A stretch of 64,000 nucleotides of DNA, from positions 930,001 to 994,000 of the forward strand of contig NZ_CAIT01000004.1 of NCBI RefSeq assembly GCF_000296815.2. Direction: 5' to 3'. The DNA comes from Fibrisoma limi BUZ 3 (GTDB lineage: Bacteria > Bacteroidota > Bacteroidia > Cytophagales > Spirosomataceae). Of this stretch, positions 44,108 to 52,921 are shown one piece after another. Numbering within the stretch: position 1 is the first letter of the stretch; every line of letters begins with the position of its first letter. The position numbers and the translations under genes were made by a program. The notes under the pieces are model-generated. The model made no database searches. It was not told where the DNA came from and was given only the letters and a program-made list of their open reading frames with translations.

Positions 44108-45538
44108 TTAGCTCAGTTTAAACACCCACACGGGTTGTCCGGCTAGTTGCTTCCGGACGTTCTCCGGAATAGCGACGGTGGTAGCAGTCCCCGATTTCTT
44201 CCATGTCAGGGCGGACTTTGCACCCAGCAGGGTCAGGGTTTTGCCGGGTACGATCGGCAGCGTTACGTTGGCGGGTAACTGGTCTTCGCCTTCAGCGGGC
44301 AGATAGGATACGTAGGTCACGTTACCTTTCTTTGTAAACGCCCATTTATCCTGCCGGTAGGGAGCCAATGGCTTGGTGCCGTAGATCGACTCACCGTTTG
44401 CATCCATCCATTTGCCGATCTCGGCCAGGCGACCATACGCTTCTTCGTGCCATTCGCCGTCGGGGCCGGGCGCGATGTTCAGCAGGAGGTTGCCGTTTTT
44501 CGCTACGATGTCGACCAGAATCTGCACCAGCTTGCGCGACGATTTGAAGTTCTCTTTCGGAATGTACGACCAGCTATCGCCCATCGTCATGCAGGTCTCC
44601 CAGGGGATAGGCATGTAGTGATCTGGAATCTGGTGTTCGGGAGTTACGTAGTTTTCAAACTCTCCCGTTACGGTACGGTCAACGACCAGCAGACCCGGTT
44701 GTTTCTGACGGGCTTCGCGGGCAATCCGGGCCATGTCGATATCCTGATCGAACGTAATGGCCCGCTGCCAGCTAATGGTCGAATCGATGGTACTGAACGG
44801 CCGGACCCAGCCGCCGTCGAGCCATAGAATATCGATCTTGCCGTAATCGCTCATCAACTCCTGAATTTGTCCGTTGGTGAAGTCGGCAAACTTTTTCCAT
44901 TCCTTGGGGTACTTTTTCGGATCGTAATTGACGTTCCGGTCTTTGGGCGGCCAATACGGCTTCCAGTAGCTGTCGATATGCCAGTCGGGTTTCGAGAAAT
45001 ACGTACCGACCATAAAATCCTGCTTCCGGAAGGCCTCCAGCACTTCTTTCGTGACATTGCTGCGTGGATGGCTGGCGAAGGCTGTTTTAGGATCGGTAAT
45101 TTTATAGTCCGTCAGTTTTGTGTCGAACATGCAGAACCCGTCGTGGTGCTTGGTCGTAAACACCATGTATTTCATGCCGCCCTTTTTGGCCGCTTCGGCC
45201 CAGCGCTCCGGATTGAATTTGACGGGGTTGAACTCCGTCCGGATGTTCTCGTACGCTCGTTTGTATTCGGTGTAGTTACCTGCGTACGGTCCCCGGCGCT
45301 CACACCAGCCTTCGTCTTCGGGGCAGAGCGACCACGACTCCACAATGCCCCACTTGCTGTACGTGCCCCAGTGCATCAGCAGGCCAAACTTAACGTCCTG
45401 CCACTGGCTCAGCTTTTGTTTGACTTGCTCGTCTTTGGGCCAGATGTATTTGGAATGGTTCTGTTCGGAATGCTGCTGGGCGAAAACCGGAGCAGAGGCC
45501 AGCAGGGCGGTGAGTAGAGGGATACCAAAACGTTTCAT
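44108..45538 (-). CDS. Alpha-L-fucosidase, GH29
   Basis: A 476-residue exported glycosidase with signal peptide (MKRFGIPLLTALLASAPVFA). Family GH29 motifs: FGLLMHWGTYSKWGIVESWS (about 50-69), YMVFTTKHHDGFCMFDTKLT, and the catalytic nucleophile Asp in DILWLDGGW (about 235-243); WETCMTMGDSWSY is also diagnostic. It removes terminal fucose from glycans in the periplasm or at the surface. It lies in a minus-strand series with a broken GH125 gene, an M28 peptidase and a ROK regulator. Confidence 0.93.
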   Translation of the reverse strand: MKRFGIPLLTALLASAPVFAQQHSEQNHSKYIWPKDEQVKQKLSQWQDVKFGLLMHWGTYSKWGIVESWSLCPEDEGWCERRGPYAGNYTEYKRAYENIRTEFNPVKFNPERWAEAAKKGGMKYMVFTTKHHDGFCMFDTKLTDYKITDPKTAFASHPRSNVTKEVLEAFRKQDFMVGTYFSKPDWHIDSYWKPYWPPKDRNVNYDPKKYPKEWKKFADFTNGQIQELMSDYGKIDILWLDGGWVRPFSTIDSTISWQRAITFDQDIDMARIAREARQKQPGLLVVDRTVTGEFENYVTPEHQIPDHYMPIPWETCMTMGDSWSYIPKENFKSSRKLVQILVDIVAKNGNLLLNIAPGPDGEWHEEAYGRLAEIGKWMDANGESIYGTKPLAPYRQDKWAFTKKGNVTYVSYLPAEGEDQLPANVTLPIVPGKTLTLLGAKSALTWKKSGTATTVAIPENVRKQLAGQPVWVFKLS

Positions 45539-45592
45539 AGAAATAACAGATACAGTGAGTTTGTGTAGTGTGTACTGGGAATACCACCGAAA

Positions 45593-47007
45593 TTAACTCA
45601 GCAAATGCCGACGTTCGGTAAAGGTCTTCAGGACAAACTCGCCGAATAACGTATTAGCCCAGGCGAACCACTTGCGCGTAAACTTCGACGGATCGTCTTT
45701 GTGGAACGACTCATGCATGAACCCCGTACCGGCGTTGCTGACACGTAGCATATCCAGGCAGGAGCGTATCTCCCGGTCGTCGGTACTGGTCAGTCCGCGC
45801 ATGGTGATGCTCAGGGGCCAGATCATGTCCATACCTGCGTGTGGCCCACCAATACCCGCGCCGGCTTTGCCTGCAAAATAGAACGGATTGTCCTGGCTCA
45901 GCACCAGCTTGCGGGTGTTCTGGTAGATCGGGTCGGATAGGGGCATGGCACCCAGGTACGGCATGGCCAGCAGACTCGGTACGTTGGCGTCGTCCATCAG
46001 GTTGTAACTGCCGAAGCCGTTGACCTCGTACACGTATACTTTTCCGAAGCGCGGATGCGTCACAATGGCGTGCTGCTTCAGCGCAGTTTCTACCTCACCG
46101 GCCAGCGCCTTGGCGTCCGCAATGAGTTTGGTGTCTCCTTTCAGGGCCGTAAGCATGTCGGCCATTTGCCGCAGGGACGTAACGGCGAAAAAGTTAGCCG
46201 GGATCAGAAAAGGATAGATCGTAGCGTCGTCGCTCGGCCGGAAGATGGAGCAGATCAGGCCAACGGGCCGAACGGGATACCCTAGCCGCTCAGCGGTACG
46301 CCGTCGGTAGCCCAACTGGTTGTCCGTTCAAATTTATAAGGCCCATTACCGTTTTTGCGCTGTTGCTCCCGGAACGTCTGCACCACCAGGCGCATGGCGT
46401 CCTGCCAGTCGGCGTCGAAGGGAGCCACGCTGCCCGTTCGTTTCCAGTACGCATAGGCCAGCCGGATGGGGTAGCACAAGCTGTCGATCTCCCATTTTCG
46501 CTCGTGCAGGCCGGGCTTCATGTCGGTTATGTCATCCTTCCATTCGCCGACTTTCGTATCGTCCTTGTAAAAAGCGTTGGCGTACGGGTCTTTACGGATG
46601 TTGCTGGTCTGTCGGTAGATAACACCCTCAATGAGCTGACGTAACGGCTCGTCCTGCTTCATCAGGGGCAGATACGGCCAGACCTGCGCCGTCGAATCCC
46701 GCAGCCACATGGCGTCGATGTCGCCCGTGATGACGTACGTATCCGGCCGACCGTTGACCATCGAAAAATCGACGGTCGTATCAAGCGTATTGGGAAAGCA
46801 GTTTTCAAACAGCCAGCCCATTTCAGGATTTTTGATCTGGCCACGTACCATCCGGATCGTGTCTTCGACGGCTTTGCTGCGGAAGTTGCGCTGATTCTCG
46901 GCTACGCGGACGGTTGGTAAGTCGCGGCCGGAAAAGCCGAAAGCTGAGCCTGCTGATAAGGCCACCGAAGCCAGGGCCGATTGGTGGAGGAAGGTACGTC
47001 GGTTCAT
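45593..47007 (-). pseudogene. GH125 exo-alpha-1,6-mannosidase gene with a frameshift
   Basis: Two overlapping frames together make one GH125 (DUF1237) protein. The 5' part from ATG 47007 has a Tat-like leader (MNRRTFLHQSALASVALSAG), GDIDAMWLRDSTAQVWPYL and the mannosidase region HERKWEIDSLCYPIRLAYAY, then runs into TAG at 46282-46284 just after WATDGVPLSG. The 3' part continues in another frame with GYPVRPVGLICSIFRPSDDA, GGPHAGMDMIWPLSI and TGFMHESFHKDD. Restoring one base in GGC-TA-GGG would give GYGYPVRPVG, the family sequence. A true mutation or a sequencing error cannot be told apart here. Confidence 0.85.
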
Positions 47008-47050
47008 GTAAAAATGGGCGCAGTGGGGTTTGAGTGGTTGCTGGTTTTGG

Positions 47051-47108
47051 GGTTTGTGGTTAGTAGTTTGTGGTTTGTAGTTGGTTGACACCGGAAGAAC
47101 CACAAACC
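47051..47108. repeat. T/G-rich inverted repeat between GH125 and M28 genes
   Basis: GGTTTGTGGTT (47051-47061) pairs with AACCACAAACC (47098-47108). The interval repeats TTTGTGGTT/TTTGTAGTT units, as in the element at 40262-40330. It lies just before the stop of the M28 gene and may act as its terminator. Confidence 0.5.
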
Positions 47109-47109
47109 A

Positions 47110-48042
47110 TTATTTCACAGCCGTAAACGTCATCTTCGGTTGTTGCATGGCGTTGTCGAGCAGCCGGATGCACAGCTTGAGAATTTGCTCTTCGGCCTGC
47201 GCGTCGATCTTGTCAGGATCGTCGGTGGGCTTGTGGTAATCGGGGTGCCCGCCGGTATGAAAGAACAACACCGGAATTTGCCTGGCGTAAAAAGCTGCGT
47301 TGTCGGAGCCACCGTTCCCGGCCCGGTCCGTAAAAAACTTGATGGGGCTTTCCACGCCCTTGAAGACCTGTGGCCAGGTCTCGCTGGTACCGTAGCCGCC
47401 AATGCCGACACCCCGCTCCGGGTTATACCGCCCTATCATGTCCATGCAGATCATGAAGTTGAGGTTGGTCAGCGGCAACGTCGGCTGGTTCAGAAAATAG
47501 CGCGACCCTTGCAGACCTAGTTCTTCGGCCCCGAAGGCCATGAACAGCAGGTTGTACGGTTCCTTTACGTCGTTGGTAGCGTAGTAACGGGCTAGTTCCA
47601 GCAATCCCGCCACCCCCGACGCATTGTCATCAGCACCGTTATGGATCTGTCCTTCCGGCTTCTCGGCCAGCGAACTGCCTTGTTTGCCCATCCCCAAATG
47701 ATCGTAGTGAGCGCCGATCACGATGGTGTAGGGGGCGTCGTTGTTCAGGAAGCCAATAACATTGTTAGCCTTCCGTAGACTGTCTGTCACAACTACGCGC
47801 CGGACTTTGGCCGTAAATGGTTGGTAGAAGCCATCGGTGCCCAGCGGTTTCAAACCAACCTTTCGGAACTGCCGAACGATGTAGGCGGCTGCTTTGGCGT
47901 TTTCGGGACTGCCGGTGCCCCGACCCTGCATCTTATCGGAAGCCAGCCAGTTGATGTGTCGGTTGATACGATCGGCAGAAGGCGTCTGTCCGAACGAAGC
48001 GCCGACCAGAAGAAGCATGAATACGGTAGGGAAACGTTTCAA
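47110..48042 (-). CDS. M28 family zinc aminopeptidase, exported
   Basis: A metallopeptidase of about 310 residues. TTG at 48042 gives a proper signal peptide (MKRFPTVFMLLLVGASFGQ), whereas longer frames add an unlikely extension. Zinc ligands: His and Asp in IGAHYDHLG (about 108-116), Asp in NGADDNASG, the Glu pair in FGAEELGLQG, Asp in CMDMIGR, and His in HTGGHPDYHKPTDD. It trims peptides or glycopeptides outside the cytoplasm. It is on the same strand as the fucosidase and mannosidase genes. Confidence 0.88.
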   Translation of the reverse strand: MKRFPTVFMLLLVGASFGQTPSADRINRHINWLASDKMQGRGTGSPENAKAAAYIVRQFRKVGLKPLGTDGFYQPFTAKVRRVVVTDSLRKANNVIGFLNNDAPYTIVIGAHYDHLGMGKQGSSLAEKPEGQIHNGADDNASGVAGLLELARYYATNDVKEPYNLLFMAFGAEELGLQGSRYFLNQPTLPLTNLNFMICMDMIGRYNPERGVGIGGYGTSETWPQVFKGVESPIKFFTDRAGNGGSDNAAFYARQIPVLFFHTGGHPDYHKPTDDPDKIDAQAEEQILKLCIRLLDNAMQQPKMTFTAVK

Positions 48043-48163
48043 GATGGTAGTTTCAGTGAATTTATCATTGCCGATTAAGCGGGTAGCCCACGGTCGTGAG
48101 CTACGATCAGGTATGTTCTGGTAGACTGACCGACAGCATATAACCAGTGCGGCTATGCATCGG

Positions 48164-49396
48164 CTAAAAGTCTGCGAACAGGTTTTCCATGACATACGCA
48201 TGCGTACCAAGCCACTTGGCTGCCCCGTTCAGTTTCGTGACCTCTACCGTCAGATCATTGCGAAATCCGCTTAGGCAATGCTTGTTGATGGCCTGCTCGA
48301 TAGGGTTGGTAATGAATACGGCCGCCTGGGCCAACACACCGTCGACGATGATGACCTCAGGATTGAACAGGTTTATGGCAATGGACAGACCTTTGCCGAG
48401 CTGGTAACCCGTTTCGTGGAGCTGGTCAATAGCGAACGCATCGCCCTGGTGAGCCGCTTCAATGACGTGATGAATCGTAATCTGGCTAACGTCGTTCTGC
48501 TGAGCGGCCAGTTGCGACACGCAACCGTCCAGCACCGCCCGCTGCACCCGCCGGACCAGCGAGGAGGCCGACGTAATCGTGTCCAGACAGCCCACCTTGC
48601 CGCAGTAGCAGAGCTCCCCGTCGGGATCAACCTGAATGTGGCCCAGCTCACCGGCGTATCCTGATGCGCCCTGGAAAACTTTTCCGTCCAGAATAATACC
48701 CAGACCGACCCCCCAGTCGATGTTGATCGACAGGACATGCTTTTTACCCAGACCACCCCCGAATCGATTTTCTCCCAGGGCGGTGGCTTTGGTATCATTA
48801 ATAAGGTAAACCGGCAAATCCAGCCGCTCCTCCAGCCAGGCCGTGATCGACTGGCTGGTTGGGTTGAGACTGCTGTAGGTCAGGTTGAGATCGCGTCGTG
48901 CATCGATCAGCCCCGGGATAGCCAGTCCCATGGCCAGAATTGCCGTCTTGGGAATTACCGACCCGGCCAGGGTTTCCGTTACGAACTGGGCCAGGAAATC
49001 CAGGAACTCGGCTGTGTCCTCCAGCCGGCGATTGACCGTACGCTGGAAAACGATCTGGCGCAACGGGTTCACGATCAGCAAACGGGTGTCGTGCGTATTA
49101 CTGTCCAGCACGATGACGTAATGGCCATCCGGTCGCAAACCGAACAGGGCCGGGCGTCGGCCGTTGTTGCCGGTCACGATACCGTTTGAACTAACCCAGC
49201 CTTCTTCCATGAGCTGTTCAACCAGCCCGGTGACTGACGGAATACTGGTATGCGCTACGTCGGCTAACTGAGCCAGTGTGCAGGCTCCTTCCTGGTATAA
49301 GTACGATAATACGCTTTTAAGTCTCAGGTTCTTTTTATGAATGACAACTGATTTCTTAGGTACGGATTCTTCTTCGATGGTGGTCATCAAGGTCAT
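48164..49396 (-). CDS. ROK family transcriptional regulator (NagC/XylR type)
   Basis: A 410-residue repressor-type ROK protein. An N-terminal winged HTH (about 25-75, LAQLADVAHTSIPSVTGLVE) precedes the ROK sugar-binding domain: IAMGLAIPGLIDARR-like segment, DTKATALGENRFGGG, and the zinc motif GELCYCGKVGCLDT (about 258-271, Cys-x-Cys-x4-Cys). It is divergent from SusC and upstream of the M28, GH125 and GH29 genes, so regulation of either arm by a sugar such as GlcNAc is an inference from position. Confidence 0.9.
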   Translation of the reverse strand: MTLMTTIEEESVPKKSVVIHKKNLRLKSVLSYLYQEGACTLAQLADVAHTSIPSVTGLVEQLMEEGWVSSNGIVTGNNGRRPALFGLRPDGHYVIVLDSNTHDTRLLIVNPLRQIVFQRTVNRRLEDTAEFLDFLAQFVTETLAGSVIPKTAILAMGLAIPGLIDARRDLNLTYSSLNPTSQSITAWLEERLDLPVYLINDTKATALGENRFGGGLGKKHVLSINIDWGVGLGIILDGKVFQGASGYAGELGHIQVDPDGELCYCGKVGCLDTITSASSLVRRVQRAVLDGCVSQLAAQQNDVSQITIHHVIEAAHQGDAFAIDQLHETGYQLGKGLSIAINLFNPEVIIVDGVLAQAAVFITNPIEQAINKHCLSGFRNDLTVEVTKLNGAAKWLGTHAYVMENLFADF

Positions 49397-49590
49397 GCTC
49401 TTGGTTCGAAGGTATAAGAGTATTAGTCAGGGAATCTAATCAACCCCAAATAATTTACTTTAGAGCCAATGTTTTTAAAAATATTTATTAACTCAGCGCA
49501 AATTTTGCAAAAATATCGTAAGATTGTGCGTAGTTATCTTTTTATTAATACCGAGTATACTTGTTAACGTAACCATCATCTCACGGGTGT

Positions 49591-52500
49591 ATGAATCGAT
49601 TATTACCAATTTTTCTCTTCCTGTTCATTAGTTCGCTCGTTAGCGCGCAGAACAGACTTACCGTGTCCGGTACCGTCAAAGACGATCAGGGCGTTGGTAT
49701 TCCGGGTATCTCCCTGCTTGTAAAAGGGACTACCGTTGGTACCAGCACGGACGCCAATGGTACGTTTCGACTGAACGTACCGAATGGCAATGCCGTCCTC
49801 GTCGTGTCGGGTGTGGGGTATACGCGTCAGGAAGTTCCAGTCGGCAATGCGACTACGCTTGCCATTACTATGAAGGAGGACCCTAAGTCATTGGACGAGG
49901 TGATTGTGACAGGCTTTGGGATAAAACAGGAAACGCGGAAGCTGTCGTATGCCGCGCAGGAAATCCAGGGGCAGAATCTGTTACGGGCAAACACACCCAA
50001 CCTGGTGAATGCCCTGCAGGGTAAGGTTGCCGGGGTACAGATTGACCAGGGCTCAGGTGGGCCGATGTCCTCGTCCCGCATCCGGATTCGTGGAAATGCC
50101 TCGCTCAGCCCGAATACGCAGCCGCTGTTCGTTGTGGATGGGGTGCTGATTCGGCCGACCACAACGGGAGCCGACTCGTGGGGTGCTGCGCAGGATTTCG
50201 GTAACATCATGAAAAACCTGAACGCCGATAACGTCGAGACGGTAACGGTGCTGAAAGGTTCGGCTGCCAGTGCCCTCTACGGTTCAGAAGCGTTGAACGG
50301 CGTTGTCGTCATCACGACCAAAAAAGGACGTGATCAGAAAGGACTGGGCGTATCGTATAACCATACGTCGTCGTTTGAAACGGCTTACCGGTTTGTAGAC
50401 GTGCAGAACCAGTACGGTGCAGGGCTTTCGCCTACGTTCCCCAAAGCCGCCGATGGAGTAGACGTAGTAGAATCGCAGAACAGCGCCTGGGCGTATTCAT
50501 TTGGTCCGAAGATTGACGGCCGTATGGTCCGTGATCTGGATGGCCGCATGGTGGAGTGGAAGGCCAACAACCCGCTGGACTTCTTCCAGACGGGTCGGTA
50601 CACGAACCACAACGTAGCCGTTGAAGGGGCCAACGACCGGGGGTCTTTCCGGGCGTCGTACTCCAATCTGTTCAACAACACGATCATGCCGGGTGGTGCC
50701 GAACTGAAGCGGAATAACTTCAACATCCGGGCAACGCAGCGGATCGGTAAAATATTCAACCTGGACGTAGCAGCCGACTACACCATCAACGATAACCTCA
50801 ACCCAATCCGCCAGGGCGGCACCTACAACCCGGTCTTCCGGTTCGTGTACGGACGTCCCCGGACGCTGGATATTGACTACTGGGCTAACAATTACCAATC
50901 GCCCCTGGGTGGTCGGAAAACCGGTACGGCTGACCCGTACAACATTTCCCAGTTCATGTGGGAAACCTTCCAGTACAATACGTTCCGCAACGAAAAGATT
51001 TTCCGCGGCAACATCGACGTAACGGCGAACATCACCCCCTGGTTAACGGCTCTGGTACGGGCAAACATCCAGAACGAACTGTACGCTACCGAGAATAAGA
51101 ACCTTGGAGCCGGAGTTGGCTTTGGTGGTGGCGAATACTCAGAATATTCACAGGCTAACAACCAGTCACGTGTTCAGGCCTTACTGACGGCCAGCCGGGA
51201 TTTTGGCCCATTGTTCCATCTGAACCTGTCCGTGGGTGGCGAAACCAACCGCATCATCGGCGGACGCGAATTCAGATTACGTACGGACGGCGGATTGCGG
51301 ATTCCGGGACAGTTTAACCTGCCGAACTCTGTTAACCCAGTCGTTGCAGAAGGTCGCCTATCACCTTCTAAGCGGACTGATGCCATTTATGCCTACGGTG
51401 ATCTGAGCTACAAAGATGCTTTGTTCCTGAACTTCACGAACCGGATTGACTACTCGTCGGCCCTGACGTACGCCGATGGATCGGGTCAGTACTCGTATTA
51501 TTATCCGTCCGTTGGTCTGGCCTGGGATTTCACTCAGTCAGTGAAAGAGCTGCCTAAAGCGCTTACGTTTGGTAAGCTGCGGGCCAGCTACGGCTTCACC
51601 GGTGGGGACACTGATCCCTGGATCACCAACCAGACCGGTTTTTATTCCGCGAATGGTATTTTCACGTCGATTAACGGACAAATTCAGCGATACGGTTTCC
51701 GGGACAACGTTCTGCCTAACTATAACCTGCGGAACCGTCTGGCCCGGGAGTGGGAAGTGGGCGCCGACCTGCGGTTATTCAACAACCGGGTAGGTATCGA
51801 CGTAGCGGTGTACAACAAATTGACCCGGAATGAAATCTTTAACTTACCTGTAGCCCAGGAGGCCGGGTTAACTAACCGGTTGGTCAATGCCGGTAAAATT
51901 CTAAACCGTGGGGTTGAAGTTTTGCTGACCGGTACGCCTATCAAGACGAATAAATTCCAGTGGAATACGTCGTTCAACTTCAGCCGCAACCGGAACAAAA
52001 TCCTGGAATTGGTCGACGGGGTTGATACGTACGAGTTGAGCCTGGCGTTCGGTAACGATGTTCGGTCAATCGCCCGGGCGGGTGGTGATTATGGCACCAT
52101 CGTCTCCACGTATGCTTTTGCCCGCGACGCGCAGGGCCGGAAGCTGATTGGCGCGGCCAGTGGTACTAACGGTGGCTACCTGACGTATCTGCGTAGCGGA
52201 GCGGCCGGCCAAGGATCGAAAGACCTGGGTACGATGCTGGAGAAGTTCCTGCTTAGCAACGTCAACAACTTCCAGTACGGTCGGTTCTCGGCTACCTTCC
52301 AGGTGGATTCTAAAATCGGGGGCGTGATGGCGTCGGCAACGCACCAGTATGGGTCTGCATTCGGTACGTTCAAGAACAGCCTGTTCGGTCGTGACACCGA
52401 GTCGGGTGGCATCACCTTCACCGATGCGCAGGGTAATGTCCGCAACGATGGTATCATTCCGGATGGCGTACTGAACACGGGCGTAACGGCAACCGTCGAT

Positions 52501-52884
52501 GGCAAACAGGTTGATCTGGGCGGTATGACCTACAAAGAAGCCGTCGACAAAGGCTACCTGAAGCCGATTCCGGCCTATGCGTATTACGACAACCTGTCGA
52601 ACTGGGGCTCAGGCATCCGCGAATATTCTGTATTCGAGAACTCGTGGGTAGCCGTGCGCGAAGCCTCTGTGAGCTACGACGTACCAGCCACGGTGCTGAA
52701 CAAGGTTAAGGTACAATCGTTGCGCCTGAGTGTAGTTGGTCGTAACCTGGGTTATCTGTACCGCACCGCGAAAGATGGCATCAACCCGCAGGGGCTGTTG
52801 AGCAACCGGGCCGGTGAGTTTGCCGAATACGGCGGATTGCCGTTCAGCCGGAACATTGGCGTAACGGTTAACGTAGGCCTCTAA
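49591..52884 (+). CDS. SusC/RagA TonB-dependent outer-membrane transporter
   Basis: A 1097-residue transporter that takes up glycans or other large nutrients with its SusD partner. Signal peptide (MNRLLPIFLFLFISSLVSAQ), carboxypeptidase-D-like domain (about 22-105, GIPGISLLVKGTTVGTSTDA), TonB box region (LDEVIVTGFG), plug (LVNALQGKVAGVQIDQGSGG; IRIRGNASLSPNTQPLFVVD), and a large barrel ending GVTVNVGL. No STN domain, so no anti-sigma signalling is expected. SusD follows after 37 bp. Divergent from the ROK regulator, with AT-rich spacer between. Confidence 0.95.
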   Translation: MNRLLPIFLFLFISSLVSAQNRLTVSGTVKDDQGVGIPGISLLVKGTTVGTSTDANGTFRLNVPNGNAVLVVSGVGYTRQEVPVGNATTLAITMKEDPKSLDEVIVTGFGIKQETRKLSYAAQEIQGQNLLRANTPNLVNALQGKVAGVQIDQGSGGPMSSSRIRIRGNASLSPNTQPLFVVDGVLIRPTTTGADSWGAAQDFGNIMKNLNADNVETVTVLKGSAASALYGSEALNGVVVITTKKGRDQKGLGVSYNHTSSFETAYRFVDVQNQYGAGLSPTFPKAADGVDVVESQNSAWAYSFGPKIDGRMVRDLDGRMVEWKANNPLDFFQTGRYTNHNVAVEGANDRGSFRASYSNLFNNTIMPGGAELKRNNFNIRATQRIGKIFNLDVAADYTINDNLNPIRQGGTYNPVFRFVYGRPRTLDIDYWANNYQSPLGGRKTGTADPYNISQFMWETFQYNTFRNEKIFRGNIDVTANITPWLTALVRANIQNELYATENKNLGAGVGFGGGEYSEYSQANNQSRVQALLTASRDFGPLFHLNLSVGGETNRIIGGREFRLRTDGGLRIPGQFNLPNSVNPVVAEGRLSPSKRTDAIYAYGDLSYKDALFLNFTNRIDYSSALTYADGSGQYSYYYPSVGLAWDFTQSVKELPKALTFGKLRASYGFTGGDTDPWITNQTGFYSANGIFTSINGQIQRYGFRDNVLPNYNLRNRLAREWEVGADLRLFNNRVGIDVAVYNKLTRNEIFNLPVAQEAGLTNRLVNAGKILNRGVEVLLTGTPIKTNKFQWNTSFNFSRNRNKILELVDGVDTYELSLAFGNDVRSIARAGGDYGTIVSTYAFARDAQGRKLIGAASGTNGGYLTYLRSGAAGQGSKDLGTMLEKFLLSNVNNFQYGRFSATFQVDSKIGGVMASATHQYGSAFGTFKNSLFGRDTESGGITFTDAQGNVRNDGIIPDGVLNTGVTATVDGKQVDLGGMTYKEAVDKGYLKPIPAYAYYDNLSNWGSGIREYSVFENSWVAVREASVSYDVPATVLNKVKVQSLRLSVVGRNLGYLYRTAKDGINPQGLLSNRAGEFAEYGGLPFSRNIGVTVNVGL

Positions 52885-52921
52885 TACACAGTACATCCGT
52901 TTAATCCGACATTACACAATT

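Noticed and set aside
48043-48210. A 56-codon N-terminal extension of the M28 peptidase
   Set aside because: It overlaps the end of the ROK gene and would bury the signal peptide; TTG 48042 gives a clean export signal.
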